From NCBI GenBank assembly GCA_003116995.1, contig BDSL01000147.1, forward strand, positions 1-64,000: DNA of 64,000 nucleotides. Direction: 5' to 3'. Shown one piece after another: positions 35,559 through 46,812 of this stretch. Under the pieces are notes generated by a model that ran no database searches, was not told where the DNA came from, and saw nothing but the letters and a program-made list of their open reading frames with translations. Each line of letters starts with the position of its first letter. Position 1 is the stretch's first letter. The DNA is from Yamagishiella unicocca. Taxonomy: Eukaryota; Chlorophyta; Chlorophyceae; Chlamydomonadales; Volvocaceae. The position numbers were made by a program, and so were the translations under genes.

Positions 35559-36922
35559 GCGGACATGCCTCAACGTATGGGCATCGCGGCTGTTCAGCAG
35601 CAACTCAATCATGTTTTCCTTTCCGCGTGGGGCCTCGTGGAGGGAAACCATGTCCGCTTGGTTCCACTGTGTTACAGTCGCCGGATCAACGATGCAGGTG
35701 CGCAATAAATGAGCTTTCTTCCTTGGCTGTCCAATCCGTTTGCGTCGATGGGCCTTGTATGTCAACCCATTCCGTCATCGGCTTCTTTCGTTACCGTCTT
35801 GCCCTTGTAGGCCTGCCGCCGGTCATGCGTTATATCCGCTCATGGAGTTGAGGAGCGCGGCGGATAGCATGAATGCCAGAAGTAACAGCAGTAAGGGGCC
35901 GGGTGGTGCTGTCGGCAGCCACTCGTGGCTTGCCGCGTGCGTCCGCCACATCGTCTCTTCAGCCGGACAGCTCCGCCGGGGACCATTGCTGCAGCTTGTG
36001 TTCAGCACATCCGGCGGCAGTGGCAGCACTCAGCATCGTTTCGAGAGTGTCCCGATTTCTCAGTCGGTCGCTGACAACCCGGAGGTAGGGCTGGAGGGGC
36101 AGTAGGGGCGGTAACCTGCAACCTATGCAAGCTGCAACCTAGGTTGGAGAAGGTTTATAGCATGTGCCGTTTGAATTCGTCTGGCTTTCTATGCGATGTC
36201 ACGTAACGTTGCTTGTCGCAATTCAGTTAAAAAAATCGCCTCGTGTCTTGGCTTCGCCCTGACAGAATTGGGGCCAATTCTCAGCTCATGTACATAGCAG
36301 CGGCGCCGACGGCCTGGTGCTCGTCCGGCCCATCTCGTCCCCCGAGCAACACTGCGTCTATGCAGCCGCATCATATCACCAAGCGCCGCAGTCAGCTTCT
36401 AGTGCCTCCGCGCCAATCACGCCGTTAAAGCCGGCGACAGCTTGCTGCAATGACGTTGGGGCGACTGGTGTCGCAATACCTTCGTTGCCTGCCGGGGCGC
36501 CTTCGGCTGCATCACCATCGGTTGAGACAAATGGTGACATAGTTTCCGGTCAGGTTGGCGCTTGTTGTGGCGGCAATGGCAGCCACGATCACCACCGGCA
36601 GCTACCGGGACAACAGCAGCAACAGCCATGCCATGGAGGGACCGCGACAACCACAACCACCTTTGCGCCAGGGAGCCGTGGTAGCAACGGCGCTACGCAT
36701 TACTTTGGGCTGGTTGCGCAGGGTAGGTATAGCAGCGAGGCTGACGGTTGTTGGGTGCTGAAAACGACAAGCAGTGACAGCAGCGGAGCTGCGGGGGTTT
36801 GCACATGCGTACACTTTTCTTTGACACGTGTGTGTCTAGGACAGCCGTTATACGCGCAGCTGCGGGACGCGTGGCTCGTGCCGCAGCCCGTTACTGACGT
36901 CGCTGGTTCCAGCTTTGCATAA
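35559..36922 (+). CDS. Unrecognised multi-exon gene, 5' end not resolved
   Basis: Three exons join in phase: 35559-35697, 35848-36084 and 36266-36922, ending at TAA (at least 343 aa). The first enters with one base of a split codon, so at least one 5' exon is missing from this model. Residues look conserved at both ends: SWRETMSAWFHCV near the start, and HYFGLVAQGRYSSEADG, GCWVLKTT, CTCVHFSLTRVC and LRDAWLVPQ near the end, separated by a Ser/Ala/Gly/Gln-rich middle. The layout (ordered N part, low-complexity middle, Cys-containing C-terminal domain) recalls uncharacterised plastid-lineage proteins, but no family name can be given. The second acceptor (CTCATGGAG) is weak; the other splice sites are good. 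TGTAA motifs follow at 37622 and 37632. Confidence 0.65.
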
Positions 36923-38236
36923 GGCAGGTCGTCTACACAAGCCACTGAATGCGAGGTATGCAGCAAAGTGTCAGTTGCAGTGCTCAAGCTTAGCTACTCT
37001 TTTATCCGTGCGAAACACATTTCGTCCATGGATGTGTTACATGTACCTCGAGAGGACGTTTTGAGGCTTTGATAGGAAGGCCGTTAGCATGGTCTTGGGC
37101 AGGCCTTAGGGAGTGAGTGCTGCTGGCATACAATTATTGGCAGGGCAGTGTTTTCTTCGCCTGAGCATGCGGCATTGCAGGATTGATAGTGAGGGTCGGA
37201 CAACAAGGCTTTTCGCTTGTATATTTTCGCCGATGGTGCGATACGGCCAAGGGGACGTCGGTATGTATCAATATCAGAGGGTTCGATGTATTAGTCAACG
37301 CGACCCTTGCTCGCCCAGATACTGATTACTTGGTTTTAGTGTTGTTTACTGCAGCGGTCCCTTCCTTTGCATTGCGCGCTTGTTTGGGGCAAGTACACAG
37401 CCCCTGTGCCTGTTTTGGCTGTTGACTCGGCTGTTCATTCACGTGAAGTCATTCACATGCTGACGCCGCCGTACACTGTGCATGTGTAGTAAGATGTGGC
37501 ATGTTCTCGGTCATGTCTGTATTGTAAGTGTGGTACGAAGAGCTTTACACATGGCCGGCTTTTTGCTTGGCATGCTGGGGGACTCGCATGATATGAGGTT
37601 CCCTTCCGCCGTCCTGGGGGATGTAAACCTGTGTAAACGCACACATTCAGCGTGCATGCTGTACTAGAAAGGGCAATGTGCTGTCATAAGAAAGAAAACA
37701 CGTGAATTACAGAATCTACTAATACCTGTCTGCCGTTTCCATCTCAACCAGCCCCGTCCGGCCGCGTCCATCAATGGTACCGCAATATTGTAAAAGGATC
37801 ACCACCTGTTTTGGCACGTGCTGCCCCCTGCGTGTTTCGAGTTCTTGTCCACAGCCTGGTGGCTTGTGTGGTCGTTTCGCCGAAGCCAAGGGTACGGGTA
37901 TTTGTCGCATGCGGCTGGTGCTGGCAAGCTGGTCCCATGCACCACCTGCTCCAACTGGCGACAAGTATTGCGGGTTAGCACGGTTGCTCTATGTGCCATG
38001 CTGTCACCCAAATCCTGCAAACATTGCTGTAGGTGGCAAAAAACATTGGTTACCCGTGTGTACCACATCCCTAGTATGTTTACCTGTACGGAACGCCGGT
38101 GGTTAGCCTGGCGCGGAAGTGCACGCTTGACGCAAAATAGTTTACAGAGCATAACATTGCAACCATACGATTTTTACTTTCCAGCTGCGAGCATACGAAA
38201 CCTTTTGTACCGGTATTGGAGATTTTGCCTTCTAAG
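36923..38236. other. 3' UTR and intergenic before the F-box gene
   Basis: About 1.3 kb with no convincing exon. TGTAA motifs at 37622 and 37632 may end the transcript of the gene on the left. The rest should hold the promoter of the F-box/LRR gene. Confidence 0.45.
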
Positions 38237-41200
38237 ATGCCGGCTCTGCGCTCTGACACCACAATGTGTGGTGCATTGCTAACTGCGCAAGACTCTGCAT
38301 CGTCGGGAAGCAGCAGCGACGGGCAAACCTCGCAACAGGGTTGGGAAAACCTGACCGACGACATGCTTATGCATATTTTGCGCATTTTAGCTATTGATCA
38401 CGGCCCTGAGGCACATGCTTCTTCATCGCAAGCGGCTGGACGTCATTTTGGGTGGTTTCGTCGGACGATGCCGCTTGTCTGCCGGCGCTTGAGTGCACTC
38501 CTACAAGGCGGTGGCAAGTACATATGGGAGTCGGTAGTTGTTTCAGTGGAACCGGAAGTTGCAAGGCGACGACGACCTGAAGCGAGTAACGGTGTGGGCG
38601 GAGCCAACTCTGCGCTCTCCCCATGTGGCAGCACCAGCGGTTCCGTTCCCGGTTCCTCACCGACCGCGGCCCCGCCCCTGCTCTTCACGCGGCCATCTCT
38701 GGGTTCGTCCGTTAAGCTGCGGAGCGGCAGCGTTGTGGCGTGGACCGACGCCCGCGCCGGTGCCATGCAGCATCTGTTGCTTGACTTCGGGTCGTCCAGC
38801 CATGACTTCAGTGGGGTACATGCGCTGGAGGCTCTGCTGCGTGCATCCAACCGAGGACTACGTGGTTTGCGAACGCTGCGGCTCATTGGATCTGCAGGTA
38901 AGGAATCGGGAAGGGGTCACAGGCTTCGGAATCCGACCGATTCCGACCGAGCATCCTAACAGGCGTGCCTGCCGCCCTTATTAGACCCACGTATGGCAGA
39001 ATCAGCGTCAAGTTCATTGCTGTTGGCGCCCTCATTGCACGTTTTTACAAAAACACACTGCCACATCAACGCATTTCTCTGTTCTGGCCAACTGCTATGT
39101 GCCTGATTCCAGGTGTGGGAGGTCAAGATTCATATGAGATGCTGGGCCGGCTACGGGGGCTGGCGGAGTTGCATGTTACGGGACTGCCTCAGGTGAGAAT
39201 GATGGTGGCATGCTGGAGGCAGTGACGTACGGGTACCAGTTAGCAGAGGAGGCGTGATGCTGTTCATAGGGCGAGCGGATGCTGACGCAGCATTGTTAAC
39301 CGATGTATGATAAGGGCCCGGGCGTAAGGTGTACGCACCAAGATGGAGAGCCTCAAAGAAGCATTCCATGTGACTCCTACTTCGCCTCTGATGTTCTAGA
39401 ATGTGATGGCGTGCGTTATGCGGCAGTGTCAGTGTCGGTAAAAACACACTGGGTGCTCCCATGTAATGCAGCCGTCTTTTCGACAAAACATCACGTTCCG
39501 TTTGCACGCCTGGTAGGACACCACCATCTGTCGTGTGCGTCTGACTTTGCCTCATCCTGTATCGTAGGGTTTTCTGGCAGGCACCTTGCCGTACCTATCT
39601 TCGCTGTCAAACTTGACGCGGCTGGCCTTCACGCCGGAGGTAGGCAGGAGCTTATGGCCGCAATTGGTCTCCTCGTAGCCAGCTAGGGCCGCCGCGGACA
39701 CTCCGAATTGTTTCAGCTACTGCCTGTGAGGTCCAAGACATCGTCTTCCTTCCGCCGGCGTTTTCTGATTTTTCCCCTGAATAGATCAATTCCCCACAGG
39801 TATCGTCGTTGGACTCAATTCTGCTTTATTTCCCTGACCCAGGTTTTCCAGTTTCCGGTGTCAGTGCCCACTCTTCCCGTCAACCTTCGAGTGCTGTCCT
39901 TGTCGCAGCTCTGGCTCGGAAGGTATGCCTTTTGTAAGGTGTTCAGGAGCAGGAGGGTCTCTCCTCCGCGATGCCGCCGATTAGGCCTTATGGCGACACG
40001 GTTCCCCCTCCTATTTCTTGCGTCTTGCCGTCCCAAGTCCACCGCCATAGCTGGGACCATTTTGCCAGTCATCGTATGGGGATGCATAAGCCCTGACCCC
40101 GTAGGGACCTTCATTCTGGCCTAGGGCTTCAAGTTTCCCAGCAGACAGCCCACTGGCACCTTCCTTAAACCTGTCCCGGCTCCTTAATTTACCGAGTTGT
40201 ACCAACCTCATGTTGCCCGGCCGTTGGACTACCCCCTTTCCCTGGTCTAGGCTCCCTGCCATCGTGACTGTTGCCCCTCAGTTGCGTGAGCTGGAGCTGC
40301 AGCGCTGCTACATAGTGGACGGGGTGCTGAACATGCTCGAGGGCGCGCCTCAGCTGGCAGTGCTGCGGCTGGATGGTAGCAGCCTCACTAACGCTGCCGG
40401 CGCCCGCATCAGCTGGCTGGCCAGCTGCGGGTGGCCCGCGTGTCCGGCGCTGCGGTCTTTATCCCTGGCGGGCTGCTCACTAGACGCGTTGCCGCGCCCT
40501 GTGCTGACAGCTTTCCCGGAACTGGAGCTGCTGGACCTGTCCAACAACGCGGTGAGCCGAGTGACGGCAAATGACGTTCTCGGTTCAGGCTGGGTTGATG
40601 CATTTTCATCTCACAAACAGTTCTGAAGGGCGGCCAGGAACGACGTGGCATAGGCACGCCGGCACGGAAGTGATTGATATGGCGTTAACAACAACAGCAT
40701 CATAGTCGAAGGATGGCGAATATTTAGGATTTAGGGCTTTACACACAAACCGGGCCAGACAGCATGCAGGGATTCAGAGGCAGGGGGAGAAGTAACATGC
40801 CGTGTTGTTGCCGATGTGAGCTACGAGTTTCCATCATAACGGAGAACTTTGCATTCCATAAAAACGCGAAACGGAAGGTCACTGCAGATGGTCCGTGGGG
40901 CTGATGTTGTTGTCCTCAGCAGGTTAGGCGGGAAGTTGGACTGCTCCAGGGGTGGATTCAGCGTGTCATTGGGGGCAGGCTATGTCAGGAGGAAGGACAA
41001 AAATCAGGTGTGGAGTTGTAACCTTTACGTACGTGTCTTGCTATGGAAGGCTACACCCCACTGAAACGCTACCTGCCCTTGAACCAGGACCTGGGCGGCG
41101 CCGTCAACATGCCCGACTCCGGCTCTGCGACCGCCTGCCTGCCATCTGAGCTGTCCCGACTCACGGCTCTGGCAGAGGTGCGGCTGGCGAGCTGCGGTTT

Positions 41201-41892
41201 GACGGCGGTGCCTCCGGCGCTGCTAAGCATTCCCTCCATCACGTCTCTCGACTTCTCGTCAAACTCCCTCAGCACTCTTCCACTGGGCCAGGCGCCGTCT
41301 TCGCAAGCGGCGCCTTTGAAGGCTGTACCGTTGCCGCTGCGGTCGTCGCCGTACTCTTCTCCTGCCCCTATGCCGGCGTGCTTTTCCGGCCACGGAGTGG
41401 CGCTGTTTACGGACAGGCTCGTCCGCCTCAACATCGCTATGAACCGGTTCACTGTGTGGCCGCAGGTGTGTGATAAATTAATGGCATGGATGTAGGTGTA
41501 ACACCTCAGGACTCAGGGACTCGAAAAGCTATTCACTTTCTGTGAACCTTTTTAGGCGTGTGAGGGAATTGCGCCGTTGCAATAGCCCAGACCCAGACGG
41601 ACGTTCCTGGACCCTTTCGCATTCATTTGCCACTTGTGTTATTGCATGCGCATGTCGCCGCCTGCAGGGTTTGCTGGCGTGCAGGAACCTACGCGAGTTG
41701 GTCCTCGGTGCGCCTCTGGTGGCTCGAGCGGCGGAGGGTGACCTGGAGCGCTGTGTCAACGCGTTGCCCAGGCTGCGGCGCCTGGAGGTGTGGGGTCCAA
41801 CTTTCGAAGTGCGCGCGGTGCGCAATTTGCTGGCGCTTCAGCGGCAGGCAGATGCGATGGGGCGGCCGGTTGTGGAGGTGACAGGACTGTAG
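38237..41892 (+). CDS. F-box / leucine-rich-repeat protein
   Basis: Probable substrate receptor of an SCF ubiquitin ligase: the F-box would bind SKP1 and the leucine-rich repeats the target. Seven exons in phase: 38237-38897, 39113-39192, 39568-39639, 39843-39922, 40251-40551, 41088-41465, 41668-41892; 598 aa. Near the N-terminus WENLTDDMLMHILRIL, then TMPLVCRRLSALLQ and YIWESVVV, form an F-box with a small internal insertion. The LRRs follow: LRGLRTLRLIGSAG, LRGLAELHVTGLPQ, LPYLSSLSNLTRLAF, LRELELQRCYIVDG, LRSLSLAGCSL, LELLDLSNNA, LAEVRLASCGLTAVP, ITSLDFSSNSLSTLP and LRRLEVWG. Exon 1 also has a Ser/Pro/Gly-rich spacer. The specific subfamily and substrate cannot be told. The start is the first ATG of the frame (MPALRSD). 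Confidence 0.85.
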
Positions 41893-42764
41893 GTGAACGG
41901 CAGCGCGGGGGTGACGATCTGTACTGAGCTGGGTCTCTTGGCTCCTGGACATTGCATAGAAGCCCGGGGGCACCTGCGGCGGGGAACGCACGAGTTTACT
42001 AACTTCGTGGAAGAGGGTTCGCGTAGTCTTCGATAAAATGCCTGCAGTTGTCGTTGTTGGTGAAGCCTGCCACGAAGCTCAGCGTTACGGTGTTTTGTGG
42101 TGGCAGGTATATGATTGGGGTGGGTCGCTTCCGTACTAGTCTTTTCCCGGTAGCGACTAGTGTGCCCATGCGGCTCGGGTAATGGATAGGCAAAGACGTG
42201 CATGCTGGCTGGGCTCCTTATCGGCACATATGGCTTGTGTGGAGTAGTGGACTCTTGAGTGTGCAGTCTACCTGCACCTGACCAGTGTGTACAGCGCATA
42301 CCACTACTCCTCCCGGCGTGTGGGCGCGGCTCGTACATCCTGCAACCATGTGTTGTTGCTGTCGTGAGAGAAATTGGCAGCAAAGATCATATAGGTAGCG
42401 GGTGCCATGCTGACGTAAACTGCACACAGCGTCGAGGACCCGGGACTGGGAAGGGCAGGGTACAGACGGGTACGATGAGGGGACGGAGGCCGCGAGAGGG
42501 CAATTTGGCGCTTCATTTCCTCAACCCGGCCAGCTTGCGTATGCCCTCCCACACAGCTCATGAAAAACGTTTTCGTTGGAGATGTGGTAGTTTCGCAAGC
42601 ATTAGTGACTGGTGAGTGTCTGTTGAGTCCGTAATTGTCAGGTACTGACAAGATACCGTCCGGTCCCTACGTATGATACAGCTTTCATGGCATTGAGTTC
42701 ACGAGCTTCGTGACCAGAGGACGTCGCATTTACCTCTCTTCGTGTTTGCACGACAAGATCCAGG

Positions 42765-42769
42765 TGTAA
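42765..42769 (+). terminator. Candidate TGTAA poly(A) signal, F-box gene
   Basis: First TGTAA after the F-box gene stop, implying a 3' UTR of about 0.9 kb. Confidence 0.3.
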
Positions 42770-44134
42770 GGTGTGCTTTCACGGTGGACGGTAAACACCT
42801 CGGGCGTCTGGAATTTGCAAGATGTGTTTCATTAGGCATACAAGGCGAGCTGTGCTACTCCCGCACGATTGGATATGAACAAGCAAGCCAACGCTTGTTA
42901 TTGTGCTAGCTTTTGTCTTTGTGTCCCTGGGCATTCGCCCTAATGTCATTGTTTTACTAGTTCATGGAGCTGGCGCTGGGTTGCCTTTATTCTCCTGTGG
43001 TTAAACTTGTCGTCGTAGCGAGCATAGACCCCGGCTGTGTTGTGTGCCGGTTACATACCTAGCCGGGCCTGACGCTGGCAGCTACCCTGCCCTGTGGTGT
43101 GTGAGCGTGGGGATACCGGCAGGTGGCACGGTATCGTACGCACACCGATCATGATGATGCCTGATAGACGTGGGGACGTCTTTGAATTGTGTCCGTGCCA
43201 GGCGTGTATTATGTGATGAACTCTCATATTGCTGTGTGGGCTATCGGGTAGACCCTCAAGGCCTATAGCAGTTTGTGCAGGTCTGGTGAGTACAGGATTG
43301 TGTTACCAAGGCGAAAGACTGTCCACCGGGGGCTGGCAGGCCAACCTCTATCAACGCTGTTTTGTAGCAGTGCTCACAGGAACACGGCCCGCGGAGTAGC
43401 ACGACCCGCAGAGAAGGAGTCTTCAAAAGGGCGCACGAATATCGCGTGTTCTTTGGAAGTGCGCACTGTTTCCAGTTCCGGTACTGGACACCAGCCGCGT
43501 ATAGTACGTTATGTGCAAGCGTTCTGAGGAAGGACGACGCTGAAAAGTCCTAAGGTTTATTGTCTGTCACTTGGTCACTGCTGTCACTGCTAGGTGGTTT
43601 GAGGCTTTAATGGGTGTCTGGGTGGGCCGTGAAAGGACAGGGTTGTTTAGAGCGCTCTAAAGCAGCGCAATCACTTCCATCAGGTGCTTGAGGGAATGCA
43701 TGCTGCCGCGAGCTTAAGGGGTGGTTCCGAAGGCAGCCAACTTTGGGTTTCAGCACGTGGATTGGCAGTTTTCACCCGGTGGGTCGTGCCCTATGGGGGT
43801 GTCGAGCTTCTATGATGAGTCCTAGTGGCGATCTCCATGTCACCTAGATAATGCGTAACACATGGGTCTTAAAGCTTGAAGATGCATGAAGGTGTAAGGG
43901 CCGGTTCGTAATCTCGTTTCTCGTCGCAATTTGACGTCCTTTTCGTCCCTGAGCCTTCAAGGTTGTTAGGAGATGTGATATTTGCTGTAATTTGGAAGCG
44001 ATCTTAAGCACATATCGCTCCGGACGGTGTGTGTAAGGGTTTTAGGGTATCAATAAAAAAAACCCTTGTGTGTTTTAAGGTTCTTAGGGCTTATAGAACC
44101 CGGGTTTCCCATACATTAGTAGTAGTACTTATTC

Positions 44135-45399
44135 TTGTTGTAACGGTTACTTATTATAACTTTGTGCCATCAGTAGAATGATTACTACCGCATGGTGCCC
44201 GCCAGACGTGGTCAAGCGGAAAATGGCGGCGTGCCTGCAATTGAGAATGCAACTCGGAGGCCAACGACGTAGCTGGCGGGTTTTTTTCCAACGACGTAGC
44301 TGGGGTTTAACATCTGGACACAACAATTCACATGATTATGCTGCCTACCATACCAGTGCTTTCCAAGGTCTGAAACGCCAACAGGTATGGACTTGTTAAC
44401 CCAACGGCCATGGGTCATTCAAATGTCCATATACTGCAGGACATACCGAGGCATTTCGCAGAGACGTGGTGCTCACCAGTGCTTACTTATTTATGACTCC
44501 TTTTGGGAAATAATGACGTGGACTGCATTTGGCTGATGATCCACACTTCAAAAGTATCCACAATCCCAAATCTACCTGCTATGATGGAGTACGGATGCCT
44601 AAACATGAGTTAGGAGGCGTGCCCACTGCCCAGGCGTGCCAGGGTTTGGGTCCGGGCCATCATTTGTGACTACACCTGTAGGCTCCAGTTGTCACCACGA
44701 CTGTCGCATTCGCTATACGACTGTTGCATTTGCACATATATACAGGAGCATTGATGCCGTGCATCATGTGTGCGACCCATTGCAACCGGCAAGAAAGTAC
44801 TGCGTCAGTGCCGTCCAGGCAAGCTTTCCAGCCTTTCCCAACACTCCTTCAAAGGCATGCGGCTTCGAGTACGTGGGGTTTAAGGAAAATGCTTCTGACA
44901 ACGACTACATAACGGCAGACTGTACACTGCACGTATGCTTTATGACCAATCGCACATATGCTCAGCCTCGAGTGCGCCACCTCAAGCGTCCACTCTCGGC
45001 GGGATGGTTTTCTAGTCTCCGTCATTGTGCCAATTTGTGTTTGTGTTCCGGATCGTGCTCCTCTTCTGGCGGCATCCGGGCCCAGCGAGTGCACCTTAGC
45101 CGTGCATATGATGGCTTGGTCTTTGCCCATGCACGGTAGTTGGCACGTTGTGTGGGTTGTCGCCGTTCTGGGTTCTTTCCCCTGCCACTTGCCGCCTTTT
45201 CTTTTGGTCCCACCGTTGGGTTTTTTTTAAATAACCCACCGTCGGGGGGGGGGGCATGGGCTGCTCTTCACGGGCTATTTGTTATCACCCTTCCCATCTG
45301 TTTCGTGTAGGCGGTTGGCTATGGCTGTCGCGTCGCGGCTGCTGGTTGGGAAGGGTGCCGTCACTGTGCCCCTTGGGGCTTTTTTGTTGTAACGGTTAC
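44135..45399. repeat. 16-bp direct repeat pair flanking 1.2 kb
   Basis: TTGTTGTAACGGTTAC occurs at 44135-44150 and 45384-45399. The core GTAAC-G-GTTAC is itself an inverted repeat. The 1.23 kb between has no recognisable transposon gene. Confidence 0.5.
44261..44303. repeat. Doubled 16-bp word
   Basis: CCAACGACGTAGCTGG is repeated at 44261-44276 and 44288-44303, separated by 11 bp containing a T run. Confidence 0.8.
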
Positions 45400-46812
45400 A
45401 GTGGGGCTTTTATGCTCTTCGGGGCATCTGTTGGGTTCAGCCACACTCTTGAATGGTGAGATCACGTACATGGGCCCCTCTCCTTATATTAGGTTCGACT
45501 TGGCTTGCGGACGCAGCAACATCTTATGCCCTGGGCCGCCGGAGGTTTTGGTCCCCTGCCCGTCGGTGGCCATCGGCCTGTCCCACCGTTTTCCACCTGG
45601 TGGGCCTTGGGGCGCCTGCGTTTTTTTATTTTCTATCGAAGCCCCGTCCTATTGGGCGCAGCGGGGTATCGTATCCCGGCAGCCTGCTGGCTGCTCGCGC
45701 TGGCTGATCGTACGGCGTGCCTTGGCGTTCATACGGCGAGGTCTGGGTATGGGCCCTCCCACTTGTCCTGGCCCCGGGCAGCCCCGGGCTTGCGGACCTC
45801 TTCCTCACATGCTTTTATTTTTCTTATTGCCTTGAAATTGACTTTTAGAGCCCTAAAGGTCCAAGGAGGGCTGGTGGCTGGCCAACATCGTCCGCCGCGC
45901 GACGGACGAGATTATTCCTTGTCCCACACCTTTCGCATTCTTGCCCGACCCGCGCAAACCACGCCAAGAAGGGGGCTCCTGTTATCGAATCCAATACTAT
46001 TTAAGTTCTTCCAGGTGTCCGTGTTTTAGGGACGGATACGGTGAAATTGTGACACTCCCGCCCTTCAAGCGTGCCGTACACGTTCCTCGATCATAAACAC
46101 GCGACTCTGGTTCATTGGTGTCCAGATCCTATCACATCGTACGTCGAATACATTGTGTGCCAATAGTTTTTATTTCATGCCGAGCTGGTATCTGCAGCAG
46201 TGTGTGTCGTTGTACCGGTACTCCCCTTCGGCACGTTTACCAAGTGCTCCGTAATAGATTATCAGAAGGCTGGCGACGCATCTTATTTAAGTCGGCCAGC
46301 TGGAGCGGGGCGGTGCCCTGGGGTGGACGGTCCCTTGTGAATCATGGAGCTGCAAGTCCATACAAAGCGGGGAGCGTCACCTTGCTCATCATTTGAGTAC
46401 ACCGGTACTCAGGTGCGTGTTGCACCTGGCTATCCTCTTTCAGCCGCTGCGTTTTGGTCTCGACGGACGTAATGGCGCGCAAACCACAACCCCTTCCCAG
46501 TGTCCGGTGAGCGGCAATTCAAGCAAGCGGAGCCGGCAACTGCTTCCTGGTCAGCAGTATGTTTGGCAAAATGGACAATTCAGCAAAGCACAGGTACAGG
46601 AAGCCTATAACGCCGTTGCAATTGCTTTTGCACAGCCTTCGACATACTCCCGCTCCTCCTGCAGCTGAGCACAGCTCTGAGGCGAGTTCAGTCTGCACCA
46701 ATAGGTGAGAACCTTGTCTCAGAAAATGCCGTCCAATAGCTAAGCTCGAGAGACTGAACGTCTTCCGCGTCCCCTGGCGACCTCAACAGCTACTGAAACT
46801 CTGGAACAGCAG

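Larger units (their letters stand above)
41893..46812. other. Gene-poor region between F-box and cyclin genes
   Basis: Nearly 5 kb without an exon chain that can be supported. It holds the F-box 3' UTR, G/T-rich stretches (45.2-45.8 kb, including a run of ten G near 45245), a doubled 16-bp word at 44261 and 44288, and a 16-bp semi-palindromic word at 44135 and 45384. Frames at 44636-45139 and 45401-46029 lack family resemblance. The 5' exons of the cyclin gene probably lie in the last 400 bp; an ATG opening MARKPQPLPSV at 46472 and a possible exon near 46668-46704 are candidates. Confidence 0.45.

Noticed and set aside
35823..36029. Minus-strand frame with a leucine run resembling a membrane segment
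   Set aside because: Antisense of a Ser/Asn-rich exon on the plus strand; no splice or start support.
36555..36814. Overlapping Gln/Pro-rich frames around 36.6 kb on both strands
   Set aside because: Alternative frames of the low-complexity middle of the 36266-36922 exon.
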